The notes under the pieces are model-generated. The model searched no databases. It worked only from the letters and a program-made list of their open reading frames with translations, and was not told the DNA's origin. A stretch of DNA of 33,990 bases, taken from positions 1 through 33,990 of the forward strand of contig CAMZFV010000033.1 in assembly GCA_947306175.1 (NCBI GenBank), read 5' to 3'. How positions within the stretch are numbered: position 1 is the first letter of the stretch; every line of letters begins with the position of its first letter. The DNA is from an uncultured Prevotellaceae bacterium (GTDB lineage Bacteria > Bacteroidota > Bacteroidia > Bacteroidales > Muribaculaceae). Shown piece by piece: positions 16,932 through 26,500 of the stretch. A program made the position numbers and the translations under genes.

Positions 16932-17467
16932 TAAAAAAAGAAGTAGTAAACATACATAGGAACTAACCTAACATCAAATAGAAATTATCTCTTTGCTTTG
17001 TGATTTGGTAAACTCACGTTGTTTATGAGATTGCTGGCATTACTGCAGGTGACTTTGGTAACAGTTCTTCGATCAAATAATGTTCACTTACTCGTGCCAC
17101 CGACATTGACGCCAACCTGGAATACACGCCCATCGATCGATAACCTTTGCTGGACGGAACCATAAAAATCAGCTATTTTCAAGATCTTCATTGAAAACGG
17201 CTGATTTTTCTTTTGCTATTCCGGCCTATACCCATTCAATTCCAGAATTGGAAATGATTATTACGTAATTTCCGCTGCGCAAAACATGAAGTGAACATAT
17301 TAAGCTGACAAGCAATCTGTTAGTAGCCTATAAATACAAGGTCGCAGAGTACTTTTGTGAACGCCATGTATAGGGTTGCTGCATCATCTATGACCGTTTC
17401 TTCGGTATGTGTCTGAGGCTACGAGCCACCGTGCAAGACTGATGAGTGAAGGACCCGACATATTTCG
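16932..17467. other. Non-coding junction between restriction module and second defence module
   Basis: No credible ORF. It contains a strong hairpin (17164-17209), a partial copy of the 177-bp repeat (TACCCATTCAATTCC at 17229-17243, followed after about 30 unrelated bases by TTCCGCTGC), and about 180 bp without recognisable features before repeat copy A. Confidence 0.55.
17164..17209. terminator. Strong bidirectional-looking terminator
   Basis: AAAAATCAGC (17164-17173) pairs with GCTGATTTTT (17200-17209), and inside it TTTTCAA pairs with TTGAAAA around an 8-base loop. An A-run precedes it and T-rich sequence follows, so it can act on both strands. It lies 233 bp beyond the DUF2357 gene. Confidence 0.72.
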
Positions 17468-17643
17468 ACCGATACCCGTTCAATTCCGCTGCAAACCCAT
17501 TCAAGTGATTGTAGCTTTTCGATCTCCAACTTTTTTGCAACCACTGTTACTGTAACAGCCGTTGCAAAAGAAAAACGGAGCATGCTGTTACACTTATTGC
17601 GCCAAAATGACTTAATAATAGAAAAGCTATAATCAGCGGAAAT
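17468..17643. repeat. 177-bp intergenic repeat, copy A
   Basis: Matches 33661-33837 with roughly ten mismatches and an indel (my manual alignment). It includes TACCCGTTCAATTCC (17473-17487), AAACCCATTCAAGTGA (17493-17508), the palindrome CTGTTACTGTAACAG (17544-17558), CCGTT/AACGG arms around a short A-rich loop, and a distal CTGTTAC. It runs into the hairpin at 17627-17676 and stops just short of the HipS-like gene. Confidence 0.82.
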
Positions 17644-17676
17644 CCATGTTTTTCTACATGTTTCCTCTGATTATAG
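17627..17676. repeat. CTATAATCAGCGGAAA hairpin, copy A
   Basis: A ~50-bp imperfect inverted repeat: CTATAATCAGCGGAAATCC on the left, TTTCCTCTGATTATAG on the right, with an inner ATG/CAT pair. Two relatives lie in tandem at 33821-33870 and 33884-33933. Confidence 0.75.
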
Positions 17677-17696
17677 CAATTTATTACCCGCCTCAA

Positions 17697-18005
17697 TCAA
17701 ATTGGTTTGACGGTTACTGCACCGATGGTATCGTATTGTGCCGTTAGTAACATGATACCGAAATCGTCATGAATGTCAATGTGGTGAACAATGGAGTGGA
17801 TTTCGCGATTTGCTCCCTCGGACAGCATATTGAAGAAATAGGGAAACAGGTAATTGGAAAGATATGGTTCTCGCCTCACTGGCATGGCGAGGCAAACAGG
17901 ATCCCCACAATAATCCTCGTGATAAGTGAAGACATATTCTCCGGCATCCGTTTCTTGAAGGATTCCCGCTTCAATGTCATGAACAAATACATTACATTGT
18001 CTCAT
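17697..18005 (-). CDS. HipA N-terminal-domain protein (HipS-like)
   Basis: A 102-aa protein corresponding to the N-terminal subdomain of HipA kinases: RQCNVFVHDIEAGILQETDAGEYVFTY, then YHEDYCGDPVCLAMPVRREPY, and the typical FPYFFNMLSEG segment. In tripartite HipBST systems this part is the separate protein HipS, and the Ser/Thr kinase HipT follows. Here nothing kinase-like follows: the ORF stops 17 bp before the repeat/hairpin. The protein may be a leftover antidote module or an orphan neutralising HipT from elsewhere. ATG 18005 overlaps the hipB gene by 14 bp. TTG 18011 is an alternative start. Confidence 0.82.
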   Translation of the reverse strand: MRQCNVFVHDIEAGILQETDAGEYVFTYHEDYCGDPVCLAMPVRREPYLSNYLFPYFFNMLSEGANREIHSIVHHIDIHDDFGIMLLTAQYDTIGAVTVKPI

Positions 18006-18213
18006 ATTCAAGTCGTTTCAGGTTAATGTCCAATTGAAGGCCTAAAGTGTCAAGGATCGCTAGTAGCGTTGTTAACTGCGGATTGCCTTCACCACGTTCA
18101 ATGGCGACCACAGTGTTGACTGCCACATCCGCAAGGTCAGCCAACGTGCGCTGATTCACACCTAGATGTTTGCGCCGTTCTTTGATGGCAAATCCTATTT
18201 CTTTCAGAGTCAT
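17992..18213 (-). CDS. hipB: HipB-like Xre-family HTH regulator
   Basis: A 73-aa DNA-binding protein with a helix-turn-helix of the HipB/Xre type: KEIGFAIKERRKHLGVNQRTLADLADV, then VNTVVAIERGEGNPQLTTLLAILDTLG, and a short tail. HipB proteins repress their own operon together with HipA or HipS. ATG 18213 (MTLKEIG) is preferred over 18255, because the earlier stretch covers one of the two ATTGCGATTT operator-like repeats. It is translationally coupled to the HipS-like gene downstream. Confidence 0.85.
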   Translation of the reverse strand: MTLKEIGFAIKERRKHLGVNQRTLADLADVAVNTVVAIERGEGNPQLTTLLAILDTLGLQLDINLKRLEYETM

Positions 18214-18224
18214 AATCCCAATAT

Positions 18225-18298
18225 ATTGCGATTTCAAGGCAAAGAAAAGCATCAATCTCTAGCGAAACAAGCAAAATCTCAACAAATTGCGATTTTGC
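18225..18298. promoter_or_regulatory. HipB promoter/operator region
   Basis: ATTGCGATTT occurs twice in the same orientation (18225-18234 and 18286-18295), 61 bp apart, flanking a minus-strand -7-like TTTCTTTG (18240-18247). The outer copy belongs to the inverted repeat GCAAAATC (18271-18278) / GATTTTGC (18291-18298). This fits autorepression by HipB. Confidence 0.5.
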
Positions 18299-18428
18299 AA
18301 GATTGAAACACATTGAGTCTCAAACGCCTCAATAATTTTAGCTTAAGACATTAAAATTACGAACTTTATTCTTTTTAATAATGCACTTGCTTAATTTTTT
18401 ACACGATGAGAAGAGAATGAGCGCTAGC

Positions 18429-21026
18429 TTATTGGGCGCTTGTATTTGTGGCGATAGCAACGGGCACTCTTAGCCTATTTCTCACTTCCTCGTATATGTT
18501 TTCACCGAAAATGTTGAGTGGCACGGCATCTGCCAGTTCTAACGAAACAGCAATAGCATATTTAACCTTGCCATCCAAGTTCCCGGCATCTTTGGAACAG
18601 TTCACTTTAATTCCCAGTTTATCACCATCTTCAAAGGCATGAGCATTCTTACCTTCAAACACTTCATGCTGAAGAGTTCCACGCATTGTCGCCTTGTTAT
18701 CTGTTACCTCCACTCTGTCTGCGGCTATTTGCTTGTTATCGGCTGTTTCTAGCCATAATTTCGCTACGCGATATTTCTGACTTTGAGAATTAATTGGACT
18801 CATCCATGCCAATGTCACAATAAGTCTTCGTTTATATGTCTTTGATGCTAAAGATGGTGGCAATGGAAACTGATAAACGTGGGCTTCATCTTGGGCCAAC
18901 TCTCCGTAACCAATAACAGTGGCTCTCTGTGGAGAGCAAGCTAGTGAATGATCAATATATGGATAACCATATCCTATCCACTGCCTCTTAATGATCTTGG
19001 CTTCTTTCTTATCTGTGCCATTGGGCAGATATTTGTCAATACTATCACCGAGAGTTGCCCAAGAGCACCCATGTGCAGTCATTGCTTTTATCAATAAATG
19101 AATGTGACTATCTGTCCGACCATTTAGAGCCAGGATTTCTTTTAGGCTTTTGTAGCATTTATACGCATATCGGCTGATTAAAGCAGCGGAACAACTTGTT
19201 CCTCTGCTATAAACCGTCTTCTGTAGCGTGCTATCAGGATAAGCTAATTGTAAGCCTGGGCATCTATTTGAATTGCAAAACTCTAAAGATCCTCCTAATG
19301 GACTTTCCTTCAACATTATTCTTCCTCCATCATAAACCAAGTCGGGCTTAATAGATTTCTTAAGACCTCCTCCAAACGGACTATAAAGCGAAGGGTGTAA
19401 TTTGTCATATGGATTTAACAAAACAGGATTTGCTGCTGATAGATCTGAAGCATCTAGATGCACCGCTCCTACGGTCAAGTTGTTTATTGATTCTGCAGGC
19501 GAAAGTATACGATGCTCCATCCTATTTTTCAGAATTTCCTTAGTTATGTATTTTGATATTTCTACTTGCCCCTGAGATCTTAAGTCAGATAGACTATATG
19601 CCATGGGTATCGTCCGATGCGTATTTCCTGCACTAATTACAAACAACACTTCGAACTTATAGCTCAACCAGTCCAAAAGACGTGCCATAGGACTCATGGT
19701 ATGGGTAAACATCTGAATGTCATCACCTATTGAAAAGTTGATAATTTTTACATCAGGAGCACTGGCCGGGACACCATTCTCACCTATTAGCATCCGCTTT
19801 ACAGCCCTGTGAATCAAATCAATAGGCAACATATTTTCAGGCATTTTCTCTTTGCCATCTTTATCAGGTAACATGATAGGACGTACATATAGAGGCGTAT
19901 CAATTGAATCACCTGGTGCAGACAAATCACCATGTATAAGAAGAGATGCCATCTCGGTACCATGGACACGATAATCTACCTGATATTGACTTCCAAATCC
20001 ATCAGGGTCATCTATGATTAGTCTTTTGTTTAGAGTAATATGTCGTTCAAGAGGATAACCATCAAGAAGCGCCACTATAGGTGTTTCTGTTGGCTGTTCT
20101 TTATCCACCATTTTCATAATAGAACTCTGTTCAACCTTCTCATCCTTCCCATCTGTCTCTTCAATCCCCAAAAATGCTTGTGGCATGGGCTTGAAGTACA
20201 TAATATCATGGCTCTTTATCAAACTACCTTCTTCGATGTTGTCCACGATTTCTCTCAGCTTCATAGCATTTACTTCCACAAGTAATGCGTGGTAGCGTAT
20301 TTCCTCAATCAAACAGCTGCTAAGTACATGGCCACCAGCTGTAGTAACAAGTTCATGTACAGCTTTTTGTGCAGCATTTCTTTTAATAGCGGAATCCCGA
20401 AACCATAATTCTATTTGGAAAGTGATAGTATTTTCGGGGAAAGCTTCATTGTCACGAAGCCACTTCTCTAAAAAGTTGTTTCCATCTATTCTGTCTTGGT
20501 AATCCCAAAAACGTACTTCTCTGAGCTGTTCAAATACATCTTTAAAGCCTCCATAGCCCCTCGTGAGAGCGTCTTTTGGGTTGCTTATAAACTGATTGTA
20601 CAATGATATTATTTGCACCAAGGCTTGTGAATTTGTCGAGATGAGATATAGCCGTGAAGAAAGAGCCTTGTCTGTCTTCTCCCCGTTCTTCTCCTCATAG
20701 AAGTATTCATCAGGTATTCCGTCAAAATCTTCTTCTAATAACCATTCAAGTCCCTCTACGCGTTTTACGGCATTTAGGAAGTCATCTATTCGACCTGCGG
20801 TTTCCAGTACTAGGACGTCTTCAGGGTTTGCGCCTTCGGCCTCCTGTTGTAATTTAATCCGACGGCCTTCTAACGTGTTTTTCAAAACAGTAAACTTAGG
20901 ACTCAACCTAGCTGCGTTCGCTGTTGCATTAGGCAAATGAGGTTTGCTTCCTCTTCTAGTGTTTAACTTTGTTCGCGAAACAGATGCAGGCATGGGAAAC
21001 ACTAATAGTGGATATTCATTATTCAT
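18429..21026 (-). CDS. ietS: S8 subtilisin-like serine protease, IetS-like
   Basis: An 865-aa protein with a subtilisin (S8) catalytic domain in its middle. The triad reads as Asp in IVALLDGYP (~318), His in YRVHGTEMASLL (~356) and Ser in YSRGTSCSAALISR (~609); the oxyanion region GDDIQMFTH and SAGNTHR lies between. The N-terminal ~300 residues are a helical/mixed domain seen in S8 proteases paired with AAA ATPases, and the C-terminal ~150 residues form a beta-rich domain. No signal peptide, so it is probably cytoplasmic. It follows the AAA ATPase with an 8-bp overlap. The pair matches ietAS, first described as a plasmid stability toxin-antitoxin pair and later as anti-phage. ATG 21026 is chosen over TTG 21032. 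Confidence 0.88.
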   Translation of the reverse strand: MNNEYPLLVFPMPASVSRTKLNTRRGSKPHLPNATANAARLSPKFTVLKNTLEGRRIKLQQEAEGANPEDVLVLETAGRIDDFLNAVKRVEGLEWLLEEDFDGIPDEYFYEEKNGEKTDKALSSRLYLISTNSQALVQIISLYNQFISNPKDALTRGYGGFKDVFEQLREVRFWDYQDRIDGNNFLEKWLRDNEAFPENTITFQIELWFRDSAIKRNAAQKAVHELVTTAGGHVLSSCLIEEIRYHALLVEVNAMKLREIVDNIEEGSLIKSHDIMYFKPMPQAFLGIEETDGKDEKVEQSSIMKMVDKEQPTETPIVALLDGYPLERHITLNKRLIIDDPDGFGSQYQVDYRVHGTEMASLLIHGDLSAPGDSIDTPLYVRPIMLPDKDGKEKMPENMLPIDLIHRAVKRMLIGENGVPASAPDVKIINFSIGDDIQMFTHTMSPMARLLDWLSYKFEVLFVISAGNTHRTIPMAYSLSDLRSQGQVEISKYITKEILKNRMEHRILSPAESINNLTVGAVHLDASDLSAANPVLLNPYDKLHPSLYSPFGGGLKKSIKPDLVYDGGRIMLKESPLGGSLEFCNSNRCPGLQLAYPDSTLQKTVYSRGTSCSAALISRYAYKCYKSLKEILALNGRTDSHIHLLIKAMTAHGCSWATLGDSIDKYLPNGTDKKEAKIIKRQWIGYGYPYIDHSLACSPQRATVIGYGELAQDEAHVYQFPLPPSLASKTYKRRLIVTLAWMSPINSQSQKYRVAKLWLETADNKQIAADRVEVTDNKATMRGTLQHEVFEGKNAHAFEDGDKLGIKVNCSKDAGNLDGKVKYAIAVSLELADAVPLNIFGENIYEEVRNRLRVPVAIATNTSAQ

Positions 21027-22029
21027 TTGCAATGTCCTCCTCTTTATATGATATTGAATTCCAGTTTTTTAATGCTGCGCCAACTATCTCCCTCATATTG
21101 TTCTCAGGCAGTGACATTACGTATGTCCTAAGTACATTCATGCCAAACTCCTCCACTTCGGAATAATTACAACCTATAAGTTTTTTTGCAATTGTCTCTG
21201 TGGAATATTCGAAACGTAGTTTATGCTCTTGCTGGAATCTCTCCAGCCAAAGAGAAATATTTGCCCTAGTAGGATGAGGAAGACTCAGTCGCATCTGAAA
21301 ACGTCTCCATACAGCTCGGTCTAACAACTCCGGATGATTAGTCGCTCCAATTACTGTTACATAACTTGGTAGTCTGTCCATTTGCATTAGCAGCGAACTC
21401 ACTACACGTTTTATTTCTCCTGTCTCATGGAGGTCGCCCCGTTCTTTACCCAGCGTCTCAAACTCATCAAAGAAAAGCACACACTTTCTGCTACTCACAT
21501 AATCCATTAGTTTTTTTAGCCTCATGGCCGTCTCTCCAAGATATGCGCCTACTATAGCATCATATTTTACCACATAAAATGGTTCCATTAAAGCTTCTGC
21601 AATAGCCTCCGCCAAAGATGTCTTACCGTTTCCAGGAGGGCCAATGAGCAAAAGTTTGTTTCTGGGCTCCAATCCGTAGCTTCGAAGTAAGTCTGCTCGG
21701 AATTTTTCCTGAATAAACTGTTCACAGTTGTATGTCACTTCTGGTGGCAATATCAGGCTGTTTAGTGTACGCTTTGCTTCATGTTCCTCAAAATAAGACT
21801 CAGTGCTCGCGTCTACAATAACAAAAGGTGCACCTCTCCCATCTGCGATATTCCCTTTTGCTTCTTCTCTTTGACTCTGCGCCAATGTATTCTCAAGTCG
21901 ATCTGCCAAAATTGAGTGCTGTTTCTCCCTCTCCTCTGCAATGATGGCTTGGGAAACTTTTTTCACCATTCCTTTATTGCCAGATATGGCGTATTTTACT
22001 AGATCTACAAGTAAGTCAGCTCTTGCCAT
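21019..22029 (-). CDS. ietA: AAA+ ATPase, IetA-like
   Basis: A 336-aa classical AAA protein. Helical N-terminal ~95 residues (start MARADLLVDLVKYAISG), then Walker A LIGPPGNGKTSLAEA (~127-141), Walker B KCVLFFDEFETLGKER (~181), sensor 1 VTVIGATNHPELLDRAVWRRF with the arginine finger pair, and a small C-terminal lid. Paired with the subtilisin gene behind it, it probably controls the protease, either as antidote or by delivering substrates. It is separated from the Xre-family regulator gene upstream by 15 bp. Confidence 0.9.
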   Translation of the reverse strand: MARADLLVDLVKYAISGNKGMVKKVSQAIIAEEREKQHSILADRLENTLAQSQREEAKGNIADGRGAPFVIVDASTESYFEEHEAKRTLNSLILPPEVTYNCEQFIQEKFRADLLRSYGLEPRNKLLLIGPPGNGKTSLAEAIAEALMEPFYVVKYDAIVGAYLGETAMRLKKLMDYVSSRKCVLFFDEFETLGKERGDLHETGEIKRVVSSLLMQMDRLPSYVTVIGATNHPELLDRAVWRRFQMRLSLPHPTRANISLWLERFQQEHKLRFEYSTETIAKKLIGCNYSEVEEFGMNVLRTYVMSLPENNMREIVGAALKNWNSISYKEEDIANE

Positions 22030-22044
22030 AACTACATAATATTA

Positions 22045-22251
22045 TTATTTTGTTTTATTTAATAAATCTCTGATGTCTACGTCTAGTAGCTGTGCTATTT
22101 GAAAAAGAGTCTCAACTGATGGTTGATTATCATTAGTGCACCACCTTGATATGGTTGTTGGGCTTTTCCCCATCCTCTCGGCCAACCATAAATTGCTTTT
22201 TCCACGATCAGCCAATACTGTCTTTATTCTATTAAGCTGTACAACTGCCAT
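22045..22251 (-). CDS. Xre/Cro-family HTH regulator of the ietAS-like pair
   Basis: A 68-aa protein that is nearly all helix-turn-helix: RIKTVLADRGKSNLWLAERMGKS, then TTISRWCTNDNQPSVETLFQIAQLLDV, ending DIRDLLNKTK. It heads the leftward operon ietR-like/ietA/ietS and probably represses it. ATG 22251 (MAVVQL) is preferred over the in-frame start at 22266. Confidence 0.83.
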   Translation of the reverse strand: MAVVQLNRIKTVLADRGKSNLWLAERMGKSPTTISRWCTNDNQPSVETLFQIAQLLDVDIRDLLNKTK

Positions 22252-22818
22252 ATTTCTAAACCTCAATTATTTTTTATTTTCAGTAAATATAATAAATAAA
22301 CATTGACGTTATGGTTAAACGAGTGCGGATGCTTTCACATTGAGTTGAGAGCCTATTATCAGAACACCCAATCATTCCCAAATTCACATTATTTGATATT
22401 TTATTATAAAATAATAGCAATTTTCCGCAAAGTTATAGTTTTTTTTTAATAAACGAGTTAAATGTCTGTCAAAATATTAAGCTTTAACTTTTTTTACAGG
22501 TTATCTGCAAAAATTGCTTCAGGTAATAAATGCTTTTTCCCAGCATATATGTTCGTGTGAATACGCTGGTCGCTTATTGTAAATACCTGTTGCTTAGAGA
22601 ATTATAAAATTCTTTTGTGCTCATAGATTTAGGGCAAATTAGTTTTGACTAAAACTCTATACCACTGAGAATAATCCTGTGAATCAATCAATGGTCAATA
22701 TTTGGCATGTTTATGATGGAATTATCATTGTGTAACTTGTTGGTGAGCACCTGTAGAAAATTTGTCAACAATTCGCGAAAATCCTTATCACAACGTCACA
22801 TTATTCAGTAATGTGTTG
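22252..22818. other. AT-rich intergenic region between divergent defence operons
   Basis: No convincing gene on either strand. It is AT-rich and carries a weak GAATT/AATTC hairpin near 22600. It should hold the leftward regulator promoter, for which I see no full TAnnTTTG match, and the upstream part of the rightward HEPN-like operon promoter. Confidence 0.4.
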
Positions 22819-22826
22819 TATCTTTG
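22819..22826 (+). promoter_or_regulatory. -7 box TATCTTTG of the HEPN-like/ATPase/WYL operon
   Basis: A full TAnnTTTG match, with a weak -33. The predicted start of transcription is near 22833, giving a leader of about 185 bases that contains a 44-codon ORF. Confidence 0.55.
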
Positions 22827-22870
22827 TGGTCGTAATTAAGATAAACACCTTTAGCATTAACAATCAATTG

Positions 22871-23005
22871 ATGGCAAAACACGCAAAACATATCAGCTAT
22901 AGTTATAGCCTTTTTAGGTTACTCTGGCTTTTATATTTAAGAGGAAGCATTGTCATGTTATCCAATGGTTTGTTAACGTTTTTACTTATTGAGTCTGATA
23001 AATAA
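22871..23005 (+). CDS. Possible 44-aa hydrophobic leader peptide
   Basis: ATG 22871 opens a short frame ending 13 bp before the HEPN-like gene. The product starts MAKHAKHISYSYS, continues with a hydrophobic LFRLLWLLYL segment and ends LLTFLLIESDK. It is the first sizeable ATG-initiated frame after the predicted transcription start. A small hairpin GCTAT/ATAGC followed by CTTTTT (22896-22914) lies within it. It could be a coupled leader peptide, a small membrane protein, or chance. Confidence 0.28.
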   Translation: MAKHAKHISYSYSLFRLLWLLYLRGSIVMLSNGLLTFLLIESDK

Positions 23006-23018
23006 TTTGTAATGTTTT

Positions 23019-23585
23019 ATGACGTACAATGAATATTTATATTGCGCTGAAAAACATTTAAAAGGTTGTGCTTCATTGTTGTTATCATATCAGATGCACG
23101 AGAAACGCGATAAGCATGTATGGCTTGAATTATATTACTTGTCAGGGTACATACTTGAGGGAATCGTTGTTTATTCTGCATATAAATTAAATAATTGGAA
23201 CCCATCAGATGACATAAGATTGAAGTATAATTTATCATTCACTCAACGTACAAATCTGGATTTCTATTATAATCGGACCAGAATAATAAATGGCAGAGAA
23301 AGAATCCCTTCTTTCTTCCAAAATAGACCTCCAGGCAGTTTGAGTGTACAAGGACATAAGTTTCAAGAAATTGTCAGAAGGCTTTTAAAGCCAGATCCAT
23401 CTTTTAATAGTATTCCTTATCTTGGTAATGGAATAATTGATTCAGATGTTGAACAATTAATTGATAATTGGCGGCCGGAAGTTAGATACAAATACATAGC
23501 GCAGCAAATGTCCCCAACGTTGAATCAAGATCTTATTGCTCGATTATTAAATACCTGTTTTACAATTTATTCAAATCACGTCTAA
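23019..23585 (+). CDS. HEPN-like protein, first gene of a putative three-gene system
   Basis: A 188-aa soluble protein. The N-terminal ~60 residues form an amphipathic helix pair: EYLYCAEKHLKGCASLLLSYQ, then VWLELYYLSGYILEGIVVYSAYK. The YLSGYILEG pattern is typical of HEPN-fold proteins. I see no clear R-x4-6-H RNase motif, so it may not be a nuclease. The rest is polar, with RIINGRERIPSFFQNRPPG and a helical C-terminus. It is 2 bp from the large ATPase gene, so they should act together. The HEPN assignment is a fold-level guess. Confidence 0.62.
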   Translation: MTYNEYLYCAEKHLKGCASLLLSYQMHEKRDKHVWLELYYLSGYILEGIVVYSAYKLNNWNPSDDIRLKYNLSFTQRTNLDFYYNRTRIINGRERIPSFFQNRPPGSLSVQGHKFQEIVRRLLKPDPSFNSIPYLGNGIIDSDVEQLIDNWRPEVRYKYIAQQMSPTLNQDLIARLLNTCFTIYSNHV

Positions 23586-23587
23586 AT

Positions 23588-26500
23588 ATGGTACACATTT
23601 CTGATTTAGCCAAAAGAATTGAATCTTTTCTCAAGATGAAGGGAGAAGATCGGTTTAAAATTTTTATTCGCATAAACTTTCAAATTGATGTTTATGTAAT
23701 GAGTTTAAATGTTGCTGTAGCTGAAAGTTACCAGAAAGAGTTTATTGATTCCTTGTTAAATATAGTTGATAGCGATGGTCAGCCTCAATCTGAATTAGAT
23801 GATTTCTATTCCAAGCATAAAGACTATTTAAAAATCTCTTTTAATATTGTTAGTTTAGAAGAAGCAGAAGATGACCCTTACTATAAGCAGATATTTGCGA
23901 ACAGTAAAGAGCACATAGATTGGGGTCCAAGATATAGATTTGATTCATTACTACAAGGGAAAATAATAGTTTCTGAAAAAAAGCCTTCAAAAACAACTCC
24001 AGTAGTAACTTTCTATAGTTACAAGGGTGGAATGGGCAGAACCACTACGATGATTGCATATGCAATGAGCCTTGCTGCAAATAAAGACACAGCCAAGAGA
24101 AAAAGAGTTGTGATTATCGATTGTGACCTGGAAGCCCCAGGTTATTTGAATTTTTTTGATTTGTCTGAGCACAATGGCCTTAGGAGTGGGAAAAAGAATG
24201 GCTTGGTTGAATTTATCAGTGATGCACAAACCACTAATCACCCAGAGTTAATCGATATAAACGACTATATTATTAATGTTGGCTTAGATAATCAGAATAG
24301 TTTTGCATATAATAACCTTGATAACATTTGGATTGTACCAGCGGGTAATCTTAATGAAAGTTATTCTGACTTTGAAGGAGGATCGGATCGAAATGATTAT
24401 CTTGAAGGATTAGCAAAGATCAACTTATCAAGTGTGCAAGCTGTCGTAGATAATTTTACCCTCTTATTTGAGAAAATAAAGGAGACGCTTGATCCGGATA
24501 TTATTCTAATTGATTCACGCACAGGATTTAATGATATTTTCGGCACTGCCGCTATTTATTTATCATCTTGTGTCGTTGGATTTTTTGGATTCAGCCGTCA
24601 AACACAACCGGGATTAATGAATCTACTAAAAGAATATTATAAACCGAGTAATAGTTTTAAATTACAGCTAGTATTCTCAATTCTTCCAGAAAACGTACAA
24701 GAAGAATGGATTAATTTACATAAACAACAAATCCTCGAATACATCAATTATATTGGTGGTGAGTCAAAAGACTATCCTTCTTTTTTATATCTCCATCGAA
24801 ATCCTATGTTAGAAACTATAGGGACAGGGGATAATCAGTCTGATTCAAATTTTGTTGAGTTGGTGCAAAGCAGGAAATTTAATGACTATAATCTTCTTTT
24901 TGATTGCATCAATGATATGTATTTTAAAGTTCAAGAAGTTAATCAATTTACAAGCAAAACACCTGCAATTCAGTTACGGAATGTTGTTCTTAAACATCTT
25001 AAAGAAGCTCTTACAACGGTTTCAAATTTTGCCGAAGACACACAAATTGATGATAGCCAGTTTTTTTACCGTGAGTGTATGAAAGAACTTTTTGACCCGA
25101 AAAAGTTTATTATTCAAGGTTATAAAGGAACCGGAAAAACATATCTTTATAAAGCCTTAGGTGATAAACAAATCGCTTCAAATATTCAAAAATGGGTTGA
25201 ACAAAAAGGACAAGATATGCTTGACCCCATCTTTGTTAACATACTTCCGGCCAATGAAACATCATTAGTTTTTGATAACATTCGATATTCAGGTATTGAG
25301 GAGCCTGAGTATTATTTCAATATGTTTTGGCAGATATATACATGGAATGCCCTATTACTAATGCCTGAGTTTGAAACGATAAAGAACAGCAGTGAATTAT
25401 CAGAATATGTCAAACCTATTAGTGGAGTAGGCTATGCAAAAGAAGCTCTTGTACGAATTGACGAGTTAATTGGCATGGGAGTTAAGGCTTTGATTGCCAT
25501 TGAGAAAGACATTGCTAAACTTAATGATTTTTTGGCTACTGCAAACAAACGTCTTTTTGTCCTTTATGATAGACTAGATACTTGTATTAACCCACTGAGG
25601 TGGAATAAAGCAGTGTCCCCGTTAATAAACTATTGGAGAAATAACTGCGAGTCCTTCTCCAATATTGCTCCGAAGATTTTTGTCCGCACAGACTTATTTA
25701 AGCAGATTGAAGGTACAAATACAGCTCGATTAGAGAACAGTATAGTTCATATTGAATGGACAATTGGAGAAGTCTTTGGCTTTTTCTTCAAACTGATTTT
25801 TTCAGACAAAAATGCAAGTAAAGCATATTGGGCTATAGCAGAGAAAGTCAATATTGATTCTAGTTATATCATTAATACACAAAGATCTTTTGCAAGATTC
25901 CCTTATAATCAATTTAAATCGCTGAATCTCGCTGAAATGTCTCCGATTATTCGTGTTTTCTTTGGTAAGATTGTCAAAGTTGGTGTTATCACACTCGGTA
26001 CACCATGGGAGTATTTTGAAAAAGAATTAGCAAATGCGGACAACACTGCTATCAGTTTGCGGCCATTTATTAACACCATGGATTCGAATGCTGTGGATAA
26101 AGCCTTAGCCAGGACCGAGAAGTATGTTCAAAATGGAATAATATCTCCCGAGATATATGCATCCAAGTCGGTTCGAGAAGACACCACTGAAAAGTATTTT
26201 GCAGATTTAACTCAAGATGCATTTAGTAAAGATCTTTTACGGTTTAAGGAAGTTATCCGCACTTCTGTAGGTGAGCCGTTCAGATTTAAGTCATTAACGG
26301 AATCACAATTTGAAGAGTTAATAACAATTACATTTGCCAGAATCACTGATAGTGCAGTTGTCAAAGCACCTGATGACTTGAAGCGGTTAATCTTTGCAAA
26401 TGGAATCATGGCCGAGAAAATAACTACGAAAGGAAAATATTACCGATTTGCTCCTATATATTGGTATTCGTGGGGACTTGTGAATTCTGTTTTAGAAAAA

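Noticed and set aside
16932..17696. A HipT-type kinase downstream of hipS
   Set aside because: No open frame of kinase size or motif on the minus strand here; the space is non-coding with repeats.
17769..18026. An 85-codon + strand frame over the HipS region
   Set aside because: Antisense to a well-recognised HipA N-terminal domain with an overlapping HipB gene.
22811..22870. Earlier ATG for the small leader ORF
   Set aside because: It lies before or within the predicted -7 box, so it would not be in the transcript.
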